DNA of 64,000 nt from Rhea pennata (GCF_028389875.1 NC_084677.1:6242017-6306016), one strand, 5' to 3'; positions 12,946-26,191 are shown, numbered from the stretch's first letter. Notes: generated from the letters alone by a model not told the origin. Made by a program: numbers and translations.

Positions 12946-12975
12946 CTGTTGTTCCAGCACAGTCTGGAACAACAG
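12946..12975. repeat. Perfect hairpin, 12-bp stem, 6-nt loop
   Basis: CTGTTGTTCCAG (12946-12957) and CTGGAACAACAG (12964-12975) are exact reverse complements separated by CACAGT. The stem has mixed composition and no simple repeat. There is no T run after it and no gene, so a terminator reading has no basis in this genome. Confidence 0.8.
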
Positions 12976-13935
12976 AAATAGAGGCAGAGATCCAAGAGAA
13001 GGCTAAGAGTCTTTATCAAGTTAGCATTTGGAAAAATACCACATCGTAATCCAAAATGAATGACCACTCACGGTAAGTGTAGCTGCAATATCGAAGCTAC
13101 AAAGGTCCAAAGACAAAATATTTGACATGTTTTTAAGACTGAAAGAAATAATTACAGTGCTTTAGGGCAGCACATATAAGAAAGAAAATAGTTGGTGAGG
13201 GCTAGGGGAAAGACTCTTAAAAAACAAAAATAGCTTTGCTTTCTGATGACTGTTAAGCTTCAAGATGAAGTGTTGCACTGTGGAGATTTAAATAGGCTAG
13301 CACTTTTTGAAATAACTCTGCTTCAGGCTCAATCTTCAATGTGAGACCACTATGTTGTTCACAGAGGACTCACTTATGCAGAATTTAGGATTAAATCACT
13401 GAGATTGTGCATGGGGGAGTTATTTTGACCCCGTATGTACATATGTTTTATGGAAACCCTATTCTTCAACCACTGAATAAGGATATCATGCAATTTGGAT
13501 ACCATTAGCAATTACAGGTTATGTAAACAATTTGTTGGGTAAATGAACAGGATATCTCTCCAGGATATCTGTATAAGAGACTAAAGTTTAAGATTCTCAA
13601 TGCCAGATGATTCCTCAAAAGTAAGAATTTTGAAAGTGGCTAAAAAAAATCTTGTAATTGTTGCCGGTACAGAAGACTTTGTACCATTAAAACTAAAGCA
13701 ACCTAAGAAGGTCTTCAGTGCACTTCAGGGTAACGCAGATTGATCTGTCAATTCCTTATTTCCTTATGGAAAAGGAATTACGTAACATAAATTAGGCTAT
13801 TTGGAATATTTTTCTCATACAGATTTTAACAATGGAATGGATTTATTAAGAAGGGAATCACCTTAGAAGTATTTTACAAATGCGACACTAGAATACTATT
13901 ATCTAGTATTTTGCCTGTTAGTATTAATGCCTGCT

Positions 13936-13953
13936 CAAGTTGAATTCAACTTG
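13936..13953. repeat. 18-bp perfect palindrome
   Basis: CAAGTTGAA is followed at once by TTCAACTTG, centred on an EcoRI-type GAATTC. It is the fourth strong inverted repeat in about 4.8 kb (9161, 12021, 12946, 13936). Confidence 0.75.
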
Positions 13954-14174
13954 CAAGGTTGAGCAAACTGTTTTTTGTTAAAAGAAACATAAAATATCTT
14001 CAACATTCAACTCAGAACAGGGACAGGAAATAATTGAAATATTCCTGGCATGTAGATTCTGCTACTTATCTGTGAAAACTGTGAATGACTGTTCAGCCAC
14101 AAATGCAGAGATAAGGCAGCAGGGTAATGGCTATAATGAAAATGACCCTATAAAACTTTCTCACCAAGAGCAGT

Positions 14175-14188
14175 AGAGAGAGAGAGAG
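14175..14188. repeat. (AG)7 microsatellite
   Basis: A short, pure AG dinucleotide run. Confidence 0.85.
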
Positions 14189-16154
14189 GCCAGTGACCCA
14201 AATTTTAAAAGATGAGTGATGATTTGGAGTGTCTCTAACTTTTGAATACTCTACTGGGAGGTATACGACAGCTCCCAGACTTTGGTAGGGCCAGAGGTTT
14301 AGCCTGAATTTTCAAAAATACAGAATAACTTCTCCTGAAAACGTAGCTGGAGGAAGTGGCAGTCAAACGATTCCCTCTTATTGTGGAATCTCCTGCATGT
14401 GTAACTCTGCATGGAGAAGAAAAGTCAAAATGCTGAAATTATTTTATTTTCTTAGATTTAGGGTAGAATCATTGCTGTTTCCCTGAATTTTCAAAATTAA
14501 ACTTCTTTGTGCCCCCTTTCTCTCTATGTGCAGTAAAATGAGGGACACCCAATGTATTGTTGTTATTCCTCAAGATATTTTGTAGTATTTTCCATCGTAA
14601 ACACAGATGTCAGAGATTGGCAGAGCCCTACAGCCATGGTCTGTTTTTGCCACTTGAACTTTTTTGCCTCCATTGAGAAAGCCATGAATATTTCCAAAGC
14701 AATCACATGTAAAAGTGAAGGTCAGGAGTGGACATACTAAATTAAAATTAGACGTTATGTTGTATTCTGTAGCAAAAACAACAGGAAATTCATAGCAAAG
14801 AGAAAAGGAAATTACAAAACCAAAAGATACTGTGGCCACTCTCAGCTGGCATTTTTCTTAGGTCTCGTTTTAAAGGTTTGGCTGCTTCCTTTCTTCATTC
14901 AGGACAAGGCCTGAGAACAGGATAGTGTAGAGTCATGCAGAGTACTTCAGGCCCAAGTGACAATCTTCCCTTCGGGGGTTGCGTTCTCCATGTGGGAACT
15001 TTCCCGGCAGGCAGGTTAAGCCTTGGCAAGGAAATGATTCTATTTCCTCGCCTGGAAACGCATTCGCTCTTTGCCAAGACTTTCAAAAACGCATCCATAA
15101 TCCATTGTTCCTGCATACAAGAGCTAAGCTTACTTTGCTTTGCTTGAATTTAAATAAAGGTATTTGCACATCCCTGATGAATTTTGTCCACCTGTATTTT
15201 TATCCTTAATAGACTGTCTCTATACTAGCAGTGACTGATCAATTGTTTGGGGGTTGTTTGTTTTCAAGGCAACGCGTGGGTGATTCTCGATTCTCTCCTG
15301 TGGCAGAGCATGCTGTTATCAATATCTTACTTTCTTTTCACTGGGAAAGGAGCTTTCAGAAGGCGTGTAAAATAAATGGGGTCTGTTTTAATTCAAGTGA
15401 TGGCTTGGAAACATGTCTGGGAAACTAACTTCCAAAACTCCCTTCCCTTTTGGAATAGGTCAGTGCAAGACCTGCACTTGCAAGGTCTGAATTTCTTTAT
15501 CTTTTTCTAATTAACAGGAGTTAGTCTTTCAAAGTATCTGCAGCCAGTGAAAGCCAAAAGGCTGCGATGAATGCTCTCTGCAGTCTTAAAAGAAATGCAT
15601 TTGCTTTTCAAGGGGAATAGCAAGATTAGAAAGAAGCATGACATGGGCTGTCAGGTCTCTAAAGCAAAATCCATGCTGCAGTGTCTGAGCGCTGATGGGG
15701 CCAAGGAAGAAACACGCTCAGAGAAATGTGTGAGAACAGCACATTTCCTCTCCTTTGCGGTTAAGATGCCCGAACGATGGAACAGCCATGGAGGGTACTC
15801 ACGCCAAGCAGTACCAGCAGAGCTGTCCCCTTCAGGCACACCAGTGCCACCCGACCACAGCAGTGGGGCACAGATGGAGGACTGCAGGGCAGTTCCTCCT
15901 CCATGAGCAGCTCCTCCTCTACCATGAGCCGTTCTTTCTCCGTGATGTTTGGGCAGCGTGCATGTCAGAAAGCTGTGTCCTGCCACAGACCACGAGTGCT
16001 GCCTCTGGCCACGCTCTCTGTATGTCCTTTTGCCCTTCCATGTTTAGTCTGCTTCATTTGTTTGGCTTGTTTAGCCATGGAGACAAAGAGCCTATGTGCC
16101 TTTCCTGCTGCAAAGGGGTTTCTGTCTCAGTGACTTTCAGCAGCTGAGCTTCAG

Positions 16155-16175
16155 GGAGGAGGAGGAGGAGGAGGG
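16155..16175. repeat. (GGA)n short microsatellite
   Basis: A run of GGA triplets, read as a Glu run in one frame. The surrounding frames show no conserved product. Confidence 0.85.
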
Positions 16176-18528
16176 TGAGGAGCATCTGAGGTGCTTTCAG
16201 ACAAGAATCACTGTAGAAGCTGCACTGAGGCTTGGCATCACCAGGCAAAGCTGCTCTCCCACACCCATTGCTGGCTAACGCAGACAGCGCAGCCTCTAGC
16301 TCTGTTAAGATAAGCCACTGTACTGGAAAAGGAGCGAGCGGGATTCTTGAGGAGCAACTTTTCTTACCAAGACAGAAACGTATCTCACACAAAGAGTTGG
16401 CCCATTCCTGCGGAGAAAATTAGTTCCTCTTCTGTTTTCCCCAACACTGTTGGCTGTTTCTCCTTGCAGAGGTGCTTTGCCTCCGGTGGGGCTGGTGGCC
16501 AGGACTGCTACCCATCACATGAGGCCCACTGGGCCTGCTGCTTGGGTTTTCTCAGCTGCAGGACTTCTTTGTGAGCACGGCTGAGCAATCCTCCTTCTCT
16601 GGGTGGCCTTCCAAAGCCCCGCTGGCCCTGGAAAGGGGCTTTTGAAGAAATGACATTGTTCATCCCCAAATGTTAATGCCTTGCAATCATTTTTAGTTTG
16701 TGTTTGAGGGTTGTTCTATGTGCAGGAGTGTGGTTCTCCCCTCTGTAAACTCAGCATGAGAGCTGAATATCAAGTTGGGCACTTTGTGGCTCACACATCA
16801 TTACTGCTAATCGTAAGAGTTCTCTGAATGAGAGGAAATCATGAAGCTTTAGCGTTTTTGCCACACGAATGTAAGATCAGTATTTCAGTTGTGCTTGCAG
16901 ACTGAACTCCTCCTTGCCTGAGTGGCAGCCTCAGTGGGACGAGCACGGGCTGGAACAAGAGCTTTCCCTACTGCTGTAATTTCAAGGGCATTGTCTCACG
17001 CAGTTCCGGCTGTGTGTGTCCCTAACGGGGGGATTTTCCACCCTGCACATCACAGACCGTCTGCAGACTTCTAGCTTCTACCTGTGCAATATATAGTCAA
17101 CCTATTTTCCTTCTTTTCCCTTCTTGCTTAATGCTTCATTCTTAGTTTCTGGGTTCATTTCCACCAATGCACCATCTGAGGCAGAAATATCTCTGTCACC
17201 CCTCTGAGCTCTTTCAGCTAAGAACCATTCTGAAGAACAGAGCTGCTGTGCTTCTGCCGTGGAGGTGCACGGAGGATGTCCCTGCAGGGCCGGCTGCTCC
17301 CCTGCGCTGCGGCTGTCCTGGGACGTGACTAGCCCTCTGCACACTCGCGCTCGCTACCCAGGGCCGCTGAAGCTGTTTTTATTATCAGACTTCAAAATGC
17401 AGCCCTCCGGGGCTGGTCTGGGGGGCGTGGGGGGTGTCGGAGGTTCGTTTGAATGCAGTGAGTGGGAAGAGCAGGATTACTGTAGATCTGATAAAACCTA
17501 GAGGGGGCTGGAGACTTTCTTCTTCGTTCTTAAGAATATATTAGCCCTCAGTTCACAAATAAATAACAAATTCTGGAACGTCTGAATCTCTTGCTTGAGC
17601 CTCAACCTGTGTATAAATAAACGTGTATTCTGTCTCAGCATGTTTGGGGAGCTGGAGAGCCGTTTTCATTTTGCTAACCCTGCTGTCTGTGTTTGAATCT
17701 CTATTTACCTTAGCATGTCCTGAAGTGTGTTTCATTATTTTTGAGAATGTTCGTGCTTTTTGAAAAATTAAATATCTCACTCATATCATCTATTTTAATT
17801 TCAATAATATGACACCCAAGGGATGTTAAGCTACGTCATGGCCCTGTGCCCAGTAACAGCATTTCGGATATTTGCTAGCTACAAGGCAGTGCAGGGAATT
17901 TCTGGAAATATTTGACTGGCTTGTAGAGTCGAATATTGCTATTTTTCTGCGTAGGTAGACTAGAACAAAGGGATCCTCCTCTATGACTGCAGATATTTCT
18001 GAATTTCCCAGTCTTGCTTTGCTTGGGCAATGCCATCAACACCACTGGCAGCAGTGGTATTAATTCCTGCTTGAATACATTAACTGAAGGAAATATTCAG
18101 CTCCCCAGGCAGCATTCATATGCTTAAAGTGACTAGTGACTTGGGGTGAGCAAGCTAACTAAACTTAAAGAAGACTAACTATTATGGAGTACTGAGAACT
18201 GAGTCTCTGAAAATCAGGCTCTTCCAGCATATATTTTAGCTGGCCTCTTGAAAATGTCTTGTCACTTCTGACAAATGCTAGAACTGCTGCAGCTTGCTTT
18301 TCTATGGACATGAAGCTTATTTAATGGCTTGGTCTGTATGTATGTGTGCCTCTCTCCTCCTAGTGATTTTTGAGCCCATTGATGGGCTGCAACCCAATCT
18401 GTCAAAAGCTAGAGGTCCTTAAAGGAAGACATAATTAAGTTCCTACATACTTTCATGAAAATAGATAGCGAGTACAAGGGACCAGGGTTTGAACAGTCAC
18501 AGTAATAGTCCCAATATCTTTTGAACTC

Positions 18529-18596
18529 TGGTTAGAGATGGGCTAAATGATCTCCTCATATCCTGTCCAGCCTAATGAATTAGTATGATTTAGTTA
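18529..18596 (+). mobile_element. Decayed CR1 LINE 3' tail
   Basis: The segment follows the 3' terminus of avian CR1 elements. It has GGTTAGAG..GGCTAAATGATCTCCTC, then TCCTGTCCAGCC and TATGATT, corresponding to the family's GGTTGGACTAGATGATCTCC, TCCCTTCCAGCC and ATTCTATGATT. It is more diverged than the copy at 63.5 kb, so older. The 5' limit is unclear and sequence upstream of about 18.5 kb may or may not belong to it. An A run follows at 18596-18610. Confidence 0.6.
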
Positions 18597-18610
18597 AAAA
18601 AAAAAAAAAA

Positions 18611-19724
18611 GTCATCCAAGAGACACAAACAATTAAAAGCAGGACTTCTCTGTTTCTTCTGCTGATCAAACAGATCATCTTTCTTCTGGAGTGCCAAGGG
18701 AAGTTTGATCTGCATGGAGCTGCTGAAAAGTAGCTCCCTGGCACAGCTTTCAGATGTTCATCATCCTCTTTCAAATAGACTTTGATTTCACCTCTCGAGC
18801 CATTTTGGTTAATTAGTCTTGCAGAATTAATCTTCAAGTTCTCTCTACCCACATAATAATTTTTGTAGGTACTGAAATAGGCTATTGGAAGTTATCCTTT
18901 CTTTCAAAAATGTATGTCCCCAAAGCTCAGCTGGAAAGACAGACAGGCTTAAATAAGTAAAGATGCTGCTTCAGGACCAAACTATTCTCAAGAGGTCAGA
19001 GGAGAAAATAGCTTATTTAATAGATCCATCACTTGTGTAAGTAAAAGAAATTCAAGTTAGCACATTTGCAGGATTTTGGATTTAAACTGTACACTCACAA
19101 TGTTATTTTGGTTTTATTTTCAAACCATTAGCAATGATGCTTGGGGCTCTCAAAAGAGCACTGGAAAACAACAGTTAGGAGAGGCCCCTCTGGCCTCTAG
19201 TGCCAGGTGCTCCGTTTGTGGGTGCTGAGTTAGCAAATGTGAGTCCCACCCAAAGTGACTGGTGACCACTGCCTGCACTCTCCATGTATGGACTTTTCTG
19301 CAGGAGAGATGAGCGTATATAGAGAGTTGTTAGCATAAAAGTATGTTAATCTTCAAGTACGGGGTTTCTTTAACCAAAGTCTGTAATACTTACTTGGATG
19401 TCATACATGATAGCTGGAAATATTCTTATTTTTATCATTTCCAATAGATTTATTTTAAAACTATGTCTCTTAGTTCCTTGTGGCTGCTTAAAATCAACTG
19501 CCATCTTCAAATATTCCTGAGACATTTGCTTTTCACTATCTGGGGAAAATTCTCCAAATTTTGGAACTGAATTTATGGGTAGCACCAATGCCATTTTCAG
19601 CCCAACTAGAGAAGCTGGCCAATACTTTCTGCGCCTTCCAAGCTGCGTGAAGCTCCAGCAGTGAGCAACTGCCGTCGGTCCTGGGAGAGAAACAGGGGCC
19701 TTCAGACCTGAAACCACCTGAGCA
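18611..19724. other. Unique non-coding DNA
   Basis: No gene, repeat or island is recognised. Minus-strand open frames of 90 and 115 codons have no family resemblance. Confidence 0.45.
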
Positions 19725-20105
19725 CAGGAACGGGGGGATTTGCTTCGCTTTGCGCCCGTGACCTGCAGTCAGCCAGTCTGCCGGGAGCTGTAATTCGCAG
19801 GCGAGTGTTTGCAGAGCTGCGGCAGGCGTACCAGGCCTGATTTTATTCTGTTTTATTTTCCTGCAAGGAAAGACCAAGAAAAATGCGGACTTGCTCTCAA
19901 ACCACCCGTCGGTTTTGCACCTCGGTTTGCTCGTGGCAGGGCTCTGCCCCCGGGGGTCCCCCGCACGCACCCGCGAGCTCGCGCAGCAAACCCACGCAGC
20001 GCCGCCTGCGCGGGAGAGCTCCATCCCGGACACCCCGAGCACTGGGTGCCCCGCCGGTTCGCCCTGCTCTTACCGTAGACTGAAGGGAGAAGCTGAAGGA
20101 GCGTG
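19725..20105. promoter_or_regulatory. CpG island
   Basis: CG dinucleotides are dense and GC content rises sharply, strongest at 19,880-20,080, including CCCCCGGGGG at about 19,947. Many frames are open on both strands (up to 168 codons, minus) because stops are rare in GC-rich DNA. None resembles a protein family. The island is followed by a consensus TATA box, which supports a promoter reading. Confidence 0.65.
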
Positions 20106-20130
20106 AATTGCAGACAGTCCCCAAACATGC

Positions 20131-20138
20131 TATAAAAG
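20131..20138 (+). promoter_or_regulatory. Candidate TATA box
   Basis: TATAAAAG is an exact TATA-box consensus and lies just downstream of the CpG island. A transcription start would fall about 30 bases on, in the pyrimidine-rich TTTCCTCTCC stretch near 20,150-20,165. ACA|GTGAGT at 20178-20186 resembles a splice donor, but it would leave a first exon of only about 20 bases, so I do not call one. Confidence 0.35.
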
Positions 20139-20189
20139 TGGGGTTTTTTTTTTCCTCTCCTGGGCATCTCTAGAAGGACAGTGAGTACG

Positions 20190-22532
20190 GGAGGATTGGA
20201 AGGAATGGGAAATTTATTGTAGGTGACTGAGATATGTGAGGAACACAGGACGCGATAGACAAAGGTCAGAATTAACGGTTAGGTACCTGAAAACACACAT
20301 TTAGAAAAAAAAGGTATGTTAAACCTGAGCCTCTGTTAGCAATGATCACAGAATTCAAATAAAACGTTTTCATGTTAGAAAGCAGGATTTTCTTAACAAT
20401 TTGTTGCACGTTGGCAGTTCCAGTATCCCCATCTATTTGAAGCAATAGTCTTTAGCTGGAAGCCTATTTCTGAAAACTCCAGTCCCAAATAAGCATCCAG
20501 ACTCCTCAAGTGCTTTATTGAACTGTTTTTCAGACACTAAATCTGAAGCTTTTTATTTTGAGTGCATGTGCAGACCCTGAAGTCTCTGAAACATTTGAGA
20601 TTCACTTAAAATTAATCAATCTTGTCTCTTTATACACTCTTATTTTCTCAATAGTTTTAATTCCTCCCCGCCTCCACCCCCAAAATGGGCTTAATCGTCA
20701 CTTTATATAAGATAGTCACTCTGGCTTGCACCAAACACTCGGGGCTTCGCTTTGCTTGTGAAGCTATCTGTGGCCAGTGCAGGCATTCAATGTGCTGATC
20801 CAAATCCTACCATCCCCTCAAAAGCCATCCAAACCTGCCCCTCTGATTCCCATCAAAGACTGGGATTCTCAGGTCTGGTTTCCTGGTTTTATTTATTTTG
20901 TTCCAGTTCAGCTTTTCAGCACATCACAAACACATTTATAAATACCTTGAATTATGCATTTCTCCCGGGACACAGAATCTTTGCTCTAAAACCTTCGTCT
21001 TTTCTTTTATCTTATTCCGTTTTTTTTTTTTTCTCCCCAAATAGAAGGTAGCTGTAGAAGCTAATTTAACATAGCACCATGCTACAGTCAATGGTTTCTG
21101 GTGAAAGAAAGGCAGAGGTTGCAGTGCTATGGGCTTTGGTGACTGAGGGGTTGCAGTACAATGAGACTTCTATTTTCCCCTGCAATAAACCATAAAGCCC
21201 ACAATGTATAACCCACCAGAAACGAATTACCTAATAATTGTAGAGAAGCCATCTGTGATTTGTAGGCGCCACCATCTGGGCATGATATTTGTTTGCAACT
21301 AGAAGAAAAGGCATCACATAGGGGCTTAGAAGCTTTTTCAAAGCCAGCCAAACCTGAAAATTGTTCCTATTAATAAAATAGCATTTTTATCTAAATCAAC
21401 ATATATGCATATACCCCCACACACACACTCTATGAATGTCTAGAGATGATAAATACTAGCTGGTAAAGATAAATTAATCTTTTTTTTTTTACATTTAATT
21501 ATATTCCAGACTGTTGGGACCAAATCTGCTAAATCAAGGGGGAATTTCCCATCCAGCAGCACGGCCCTGCGTTGCAGCACGCCTGTGCCAGCGCACCACT
21601 GAATTAGTGAGCTGCAACCGCCTAGTTCCCAGCCGCACAGCGGTGAATACCCACGCATGGCCGTGAGACCTTCCCGGCGGCAGGGGCTTGTTGCAGGTGG
21701 CTTTTGGGGGTGTTGTGCTCCCTGCTCATGCCCCAGTATCAGTTGGAGAGTGAAATAGGGATGCGTGGAAACCCAGGCGTCGTTGCACGCTCAGGAGAGC
21801 TGCAATCACATACCTTGTGATGAGGGAGGGGTGACCACCTTTGCTGTGGTCAAAAATGCCCCGTTGTGCAGCCAGCCCGGGGAAGGCCTTTGCTCCGCAA
21901 GCTTCTCCCGCTTCCAGCTTGTCAGGAGCTCCAGTCTGGAGCTGGTCTCCCCGCTGGGTGCCCTCAGGCACAGCAGCCAGGCCAGGTTTCATGGAGCTCA
22001 TCCTCCTGGGATTATCACCTCTTTCTCACCAAACTGAAAGAGCCAAACCTGTAGTTTTGGCTTCTTTTTTTTTCTTCCCCCCCCAAACTGTCCAATGCTT
22101 TTATGGTGGGTCCCTCTGTCAGGAAGAGGTCCAATGCAGTGCTGCTTTACAGTGCTGTCCACAGTTGTGAAAAGAAAAGCCAATAGAGAGTTTGACCCTA
22201 AGAGGAAAAACCTGGCGCTCTCGAAGTACTTTTGTCTTCAAAATATCTTTGCTCTAGAATAAACCGGCTGTTGAGGGTAACCCAGATGGATAAACTATCA
22301 TCTAATGAAATCTAAGAAAGAAGATGATAGATTTTGAATCAGAATCACCATGAAAGCAGTAGAATCGGTACATCGGGACAGAAGAGATCACAGGCACACG
22401 CTGTTACTGTCCCTTCCCTCCTGCCTGCTTTTCTAAAATTCCTATTGTTCCCCCGAGGAGCAGGAGTATAAACCTGTTGTCAGTTTTACTGCAGAGCTGG
22501 CTGCCTAAACTGATGGCTCAGTGCAACGTGGC

Positions 22533-22573
<41 letters not shown>

Positions 22574-25290
22574 AGAAAGCTGTCAAAAAACCTTGCTGAT
22601 GGAAATGATACTCTTGTTGGAAGGATCTCCAGGAAAGGGCCTCTAAAACAAGAGAAGCCTAATACATAGAGCAGTATTTTCAAAACACCAACCTAAAAAT
22701 TTAAAACCCTCTGGCTTTTTTGATGGCTGTGAGCTCCAAGGAGAGCTGCTGGGCTCTCCTCCGAAACAAGTCGGCAGAACAGACTGATGTTCAGCAAAAC
22801 AGAGTGGGCTGATGATGATCTTAATTTAAAATCCGCCTGAGAGACTGATCCATACACCCTGTGTTTGGGACCTAAAATTATTGCTCATGCTTTTGGGATA
22901 GCTCCACCACAACCACCCCTGGTTTTCAGCCTCCAAGACATGATGCTCTTTCTTCTCACTTTCTGTTTGCCAGGGGACACGTTGTGGTGAGACAATTCCT
23001 TGTGATATTCTGGTGAGACAGATCGTTGACACACGTTGTCCCAGGGTCTGGCGCGACGGCTCGGTTGTAGGTGGTGTGTGTTCCCTTCCCAGCGAGCGCT
23101 ACTTTCCTTGCCAAGGTTAGGTTCATCATGTTGTGTTTCAAACTGTCAACACGCTTGGAAATTTCATTAAAAATCTTAACTTTATCTTGGGCTGGCATAT
23201 TTAGGTTTGAAATCTCATGAGGATAATTTTCCCTGTGAAGTTGCCCATATTTCTTGCTTATAACCGAGCAGAGAGCAATGCTGATACAGAGCTCAATGAA
23301 GTCATATGCATTAAAATGAAAAATAACAGGAGAAGCCTACTGATTTCTTGATTTCTAGAGTTTGGTCTGGTTTAGTTTGGGGTCAGTGTACAGAAGTGCA
23401 TGTTATTATATTCATTTCAACTGGTCTTTCATTAACGAAATACCAGATTTCCTGTGAAATCAGGTTCAAGGGGTAAATCATGCACTGTCCTAGCTTTTCA
23501 TGCCACCTCTGAGTCAGAAATGGTGTTTCTCTGTGATGCCATCTCATGTCCATTCTCCACTGGCTACACTTCCTCCAAAGGGGGAGTTTTAATCGCTGAC
23601 TTTGGTCACTGTTCGGAAGTTTAGAAAAATGTAGAAGGATCCGTTTGACCTCTACGTGGAAAAGGAGTGAGCAGGAAGGAATATTGGTTGAGATATTGAT
23701 CTGTGCTTGTTCTTAAATACACCACAGCCTAAATATATGCCTTTGGTCCTTCCCCCAGTGGGTGTAAATTACCATGGCTCAATGAAGCTAAGCAGATTTA
23801 CATCAACTGAAGGCACCAGGCTGTGTGCTGTAGCAGCTTGCTGTTTAAGAACATGGCAGCTAGTGTGCCGCTTGTGGGATTTATAGCGCATACAAATCCA
23901 AACTACTGGACTTTTTAGACTGCTTGGAGATACTCAGTGAAGAAAGGCAAGTCCCCTTGGCTTTTTTTTGTGCCAGTTTCTGTCTGTTTTGCATGTTGGT
24001 TTGCTTGGCTAATGTGAAATAGTGTTTTTTTTTAATAGCAGGTGAATTTTGAGGAGCCCACGGACCCCACAGCTCTGGTGCCATCAGAGGAGTGCCTCTG
24101 CTGCCCTTGGGCGTGCTGTGCTTCACCCATGAGCCAACCTCATTTCCAAAGTTTTCCATTGTGCAAGTGCTCTCATTTTTATAGGCATTTCAGTACTTTT
24201 ATGTTTGGAACATATAATTTAATGAGTGGAATCCAAACTAACACTAAACCCCAGCTGACCAGTGCATCTTGCGAAGCCAGTTGAAATTCTGTTCATTACG
24301 ATCTTGGGCTTCCAAACCACGCTTATCTCCTGGCGTCTGATACTTGTTACTTTGGGGGTGGGAGACCCAGAAATTAGTGCAATTATTTAACTCTGCTTTG
24401 TTCTAGCAGTATGATTAGCAACATCTGGGATCTTCGTAAGATGAGGAATGTATCTAGAAAACCCCTACCATGAACATCAACACACATACACACTTGATGG
24501 ACAGCAGTCTCAGCCATGTCTCCATTTGCAAGCTGCTGATCGTGAAGTCTTAAATGCAACCAGAATTGCATTTTTTGTAGAAGTTCTAGGTAAGACACAA
24601 ATGCAGACAGAATTTGAATTCTAAGAAACATTGGTCTGTTATTTGACTATATTCCTCTGCCATTTTAGATAGTCAAGGCGCATTAGGAATAATTGATCCT
24701 GTATAAATCTCATTCTTCAGATACCTGCCCTATTCCAGTAGGTGTGATCTCTCCTCCCTGTCCCACTGAATATGTCTACACTGTATTTATTTCTAGATAT
24801 GCTTTTACCTCTTCCAAAAGTGCCCTTTTAACTAGATGTAATACAAGCAAGAAAATGCATTTAAATGTTATATTGATTTGCTGATGAGGTACTGCAATTG
24901 TGAGATAACTATATGTTAGTAAACAGTCTATTTTGCATCTCTGAGGTGAAAAAAATGATTAAGATGAGAAAAGACCATAGAAACATCCATAAGATTATTC
25001 CTCTATCTATTAGACAGACTTATACTGCACAGTGTTATTTTAATGTCAAGATGTGTGGGAAGGAAAAGAGATTCTGCTTCAAATCCCCAAACATTACAAA
25101 ACTTCTGTTTTCATCATGTTATGAATCCTTTGGGGTTTTTTTTCCTCTCTCAGGTAGCTTTTCTTTCCTGCGTCTGTTTGAGTATTCCATATTTCTTTCA
25201 AAGTGCATTAAGTTTATCCATAATTCAATTTGGCTATTAGCCAAAACAGTATTTTTTGTGATTTTTTTAAGGTGAACACTACGTCGCTGC
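20190..25290. other. Unique non-coding DNA with homopolymers
   Basis: No gene is recognised. A TATATAAG at 20704-20711 is isolated. A short CA run lies at about 21418-21428. Moderately GC-rich 21.5-22.1 kb has overlapping open frames on both strands but no strong CpG enrichment. The A36 tract is listed separately. Confidence 0.4.
22536..22571. repeat. Poly(A) tract, 36 A
   Basis: An uninterrupted run of 36 A, the longest homopolymer in the window. The sequence before it (GTGCAACGTGGCAGT) has no AATAAA within the usual distance and no recognisable gene, so I cannot support a processed pseudogene. A short polyA-primed insert remains possible. Confidence 0.9.
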
Positions 25291-25291
25291 T

Positions 25292-25342
25292 AACTGGTTC
25301 ATTTTTTTAACTGGTTCATTTTTTTAACTGGTTCATTTTTTT
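25292..25342. repeat. 17-bp tandem repeat, three copies
   Basis: The unit AACTGGTTCATTTTTTT repeats exactly three times (starts 25292, 25309 and 25326) and is followed by a diverged partial copy. Identical copies imply a recent expansion. Confidence 0.9.
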
Positions 25343-26191
25343 AATTGTTTGTTGCTATAAAAATGTAAGCTCATGTGGCAGTGCACTACCATGAGGATCT
25401 GCAGCATCGGTGGCCTGAGGGTTATTCCTCACTTAATGCCCAAATGTGATATTGCTTATATGCTTCTGTCCCCCATGGGATGGGGCGAGACAGGACAGTT
25501 TTGGTTCTTCGGCTCCCATTACAGTAATTCATGTTTTTAGCTCTGGATGCTCCTGATATAATACTTGACTGCGAAGCAGAGGCTGTGAAATACCTGTACC
25601 ACTTCCAGGAAAGCAAGTGGAAACTGTCTGTGTAACCCAGGACAGCATTCAGTATGGTGAACATGGAGGAAAATCCCCAGTCAACAGATTTGTATCTTGT
25701 ACAAGTTACTGTTGTACTTTAATTTTGATGATAACATGCAGGTCTGGGGGTCATTTGGTTATGCTCTGAACAAGCAAACACAGAGATTTCAGGTTCTGCT
25801 TTTGAGTTTGGTTTAAATAAGCCAAACCAAGCACTCAGGCCTTGGTGCCTATGTACATCCCTTTGAGTCAGACAGCTGGAGAGGCAAGCCTGGGGGTGAG
25901 GCTCTTTCCAGAACTGAGGGCTTCTTTTAGCTAGTTCTCCATTCCTTGTCCCCCTTCACCCTTCTTAGGAGCATTTCTGACTTAACAGCTTTGGTCCCTT
26001 TGACATGAATTCAAGCTCTGGGTCCCCTGTGTTGCATATGAACAGCTCTTCCTCAGTGGAGAAATCTCCATTGGCATCAGTAAGGAGGGTTACATAAGAG
26101 GAAGGTTTTGGGGGAGCGTTAAGGGCTTGGTGTGGAAATGGTACAGAGAGAGACTAAAAGTGGAACTTCATGGCATTCTTTTACTTGCTTT

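Larger units (their letters stand above)
12048..18300. other. Unique non-coding DNA with scattered hairpins
   Basis: No gene or transposon is recognised. Notable small items are listed separately: a hairpin at 12946-12975, a palindrome at 13936-13953, (AG)7 at 14175-14188 and (GGA)n at 16155-16175. The segment 14.93-15.15 kb has moderate complexity and a SOX-like CCATTGTTC near 15100 and might be conserved. Overlapping frames at 15.57-16.57 kb on both strands look like chance. Confidence 0.4.

Noticed and set aside
12946..12975. Hairpin as a transcription terminator
   Set aside because: No T run and no bacterial-type gene upstream. The window is vertebrate.
17402..17445. G-quadruplex candidate in a G-rich stretch
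   Set aside because: Only three runs of three or more G are clearly separated, so a standard four-run quadruplex is not supported.
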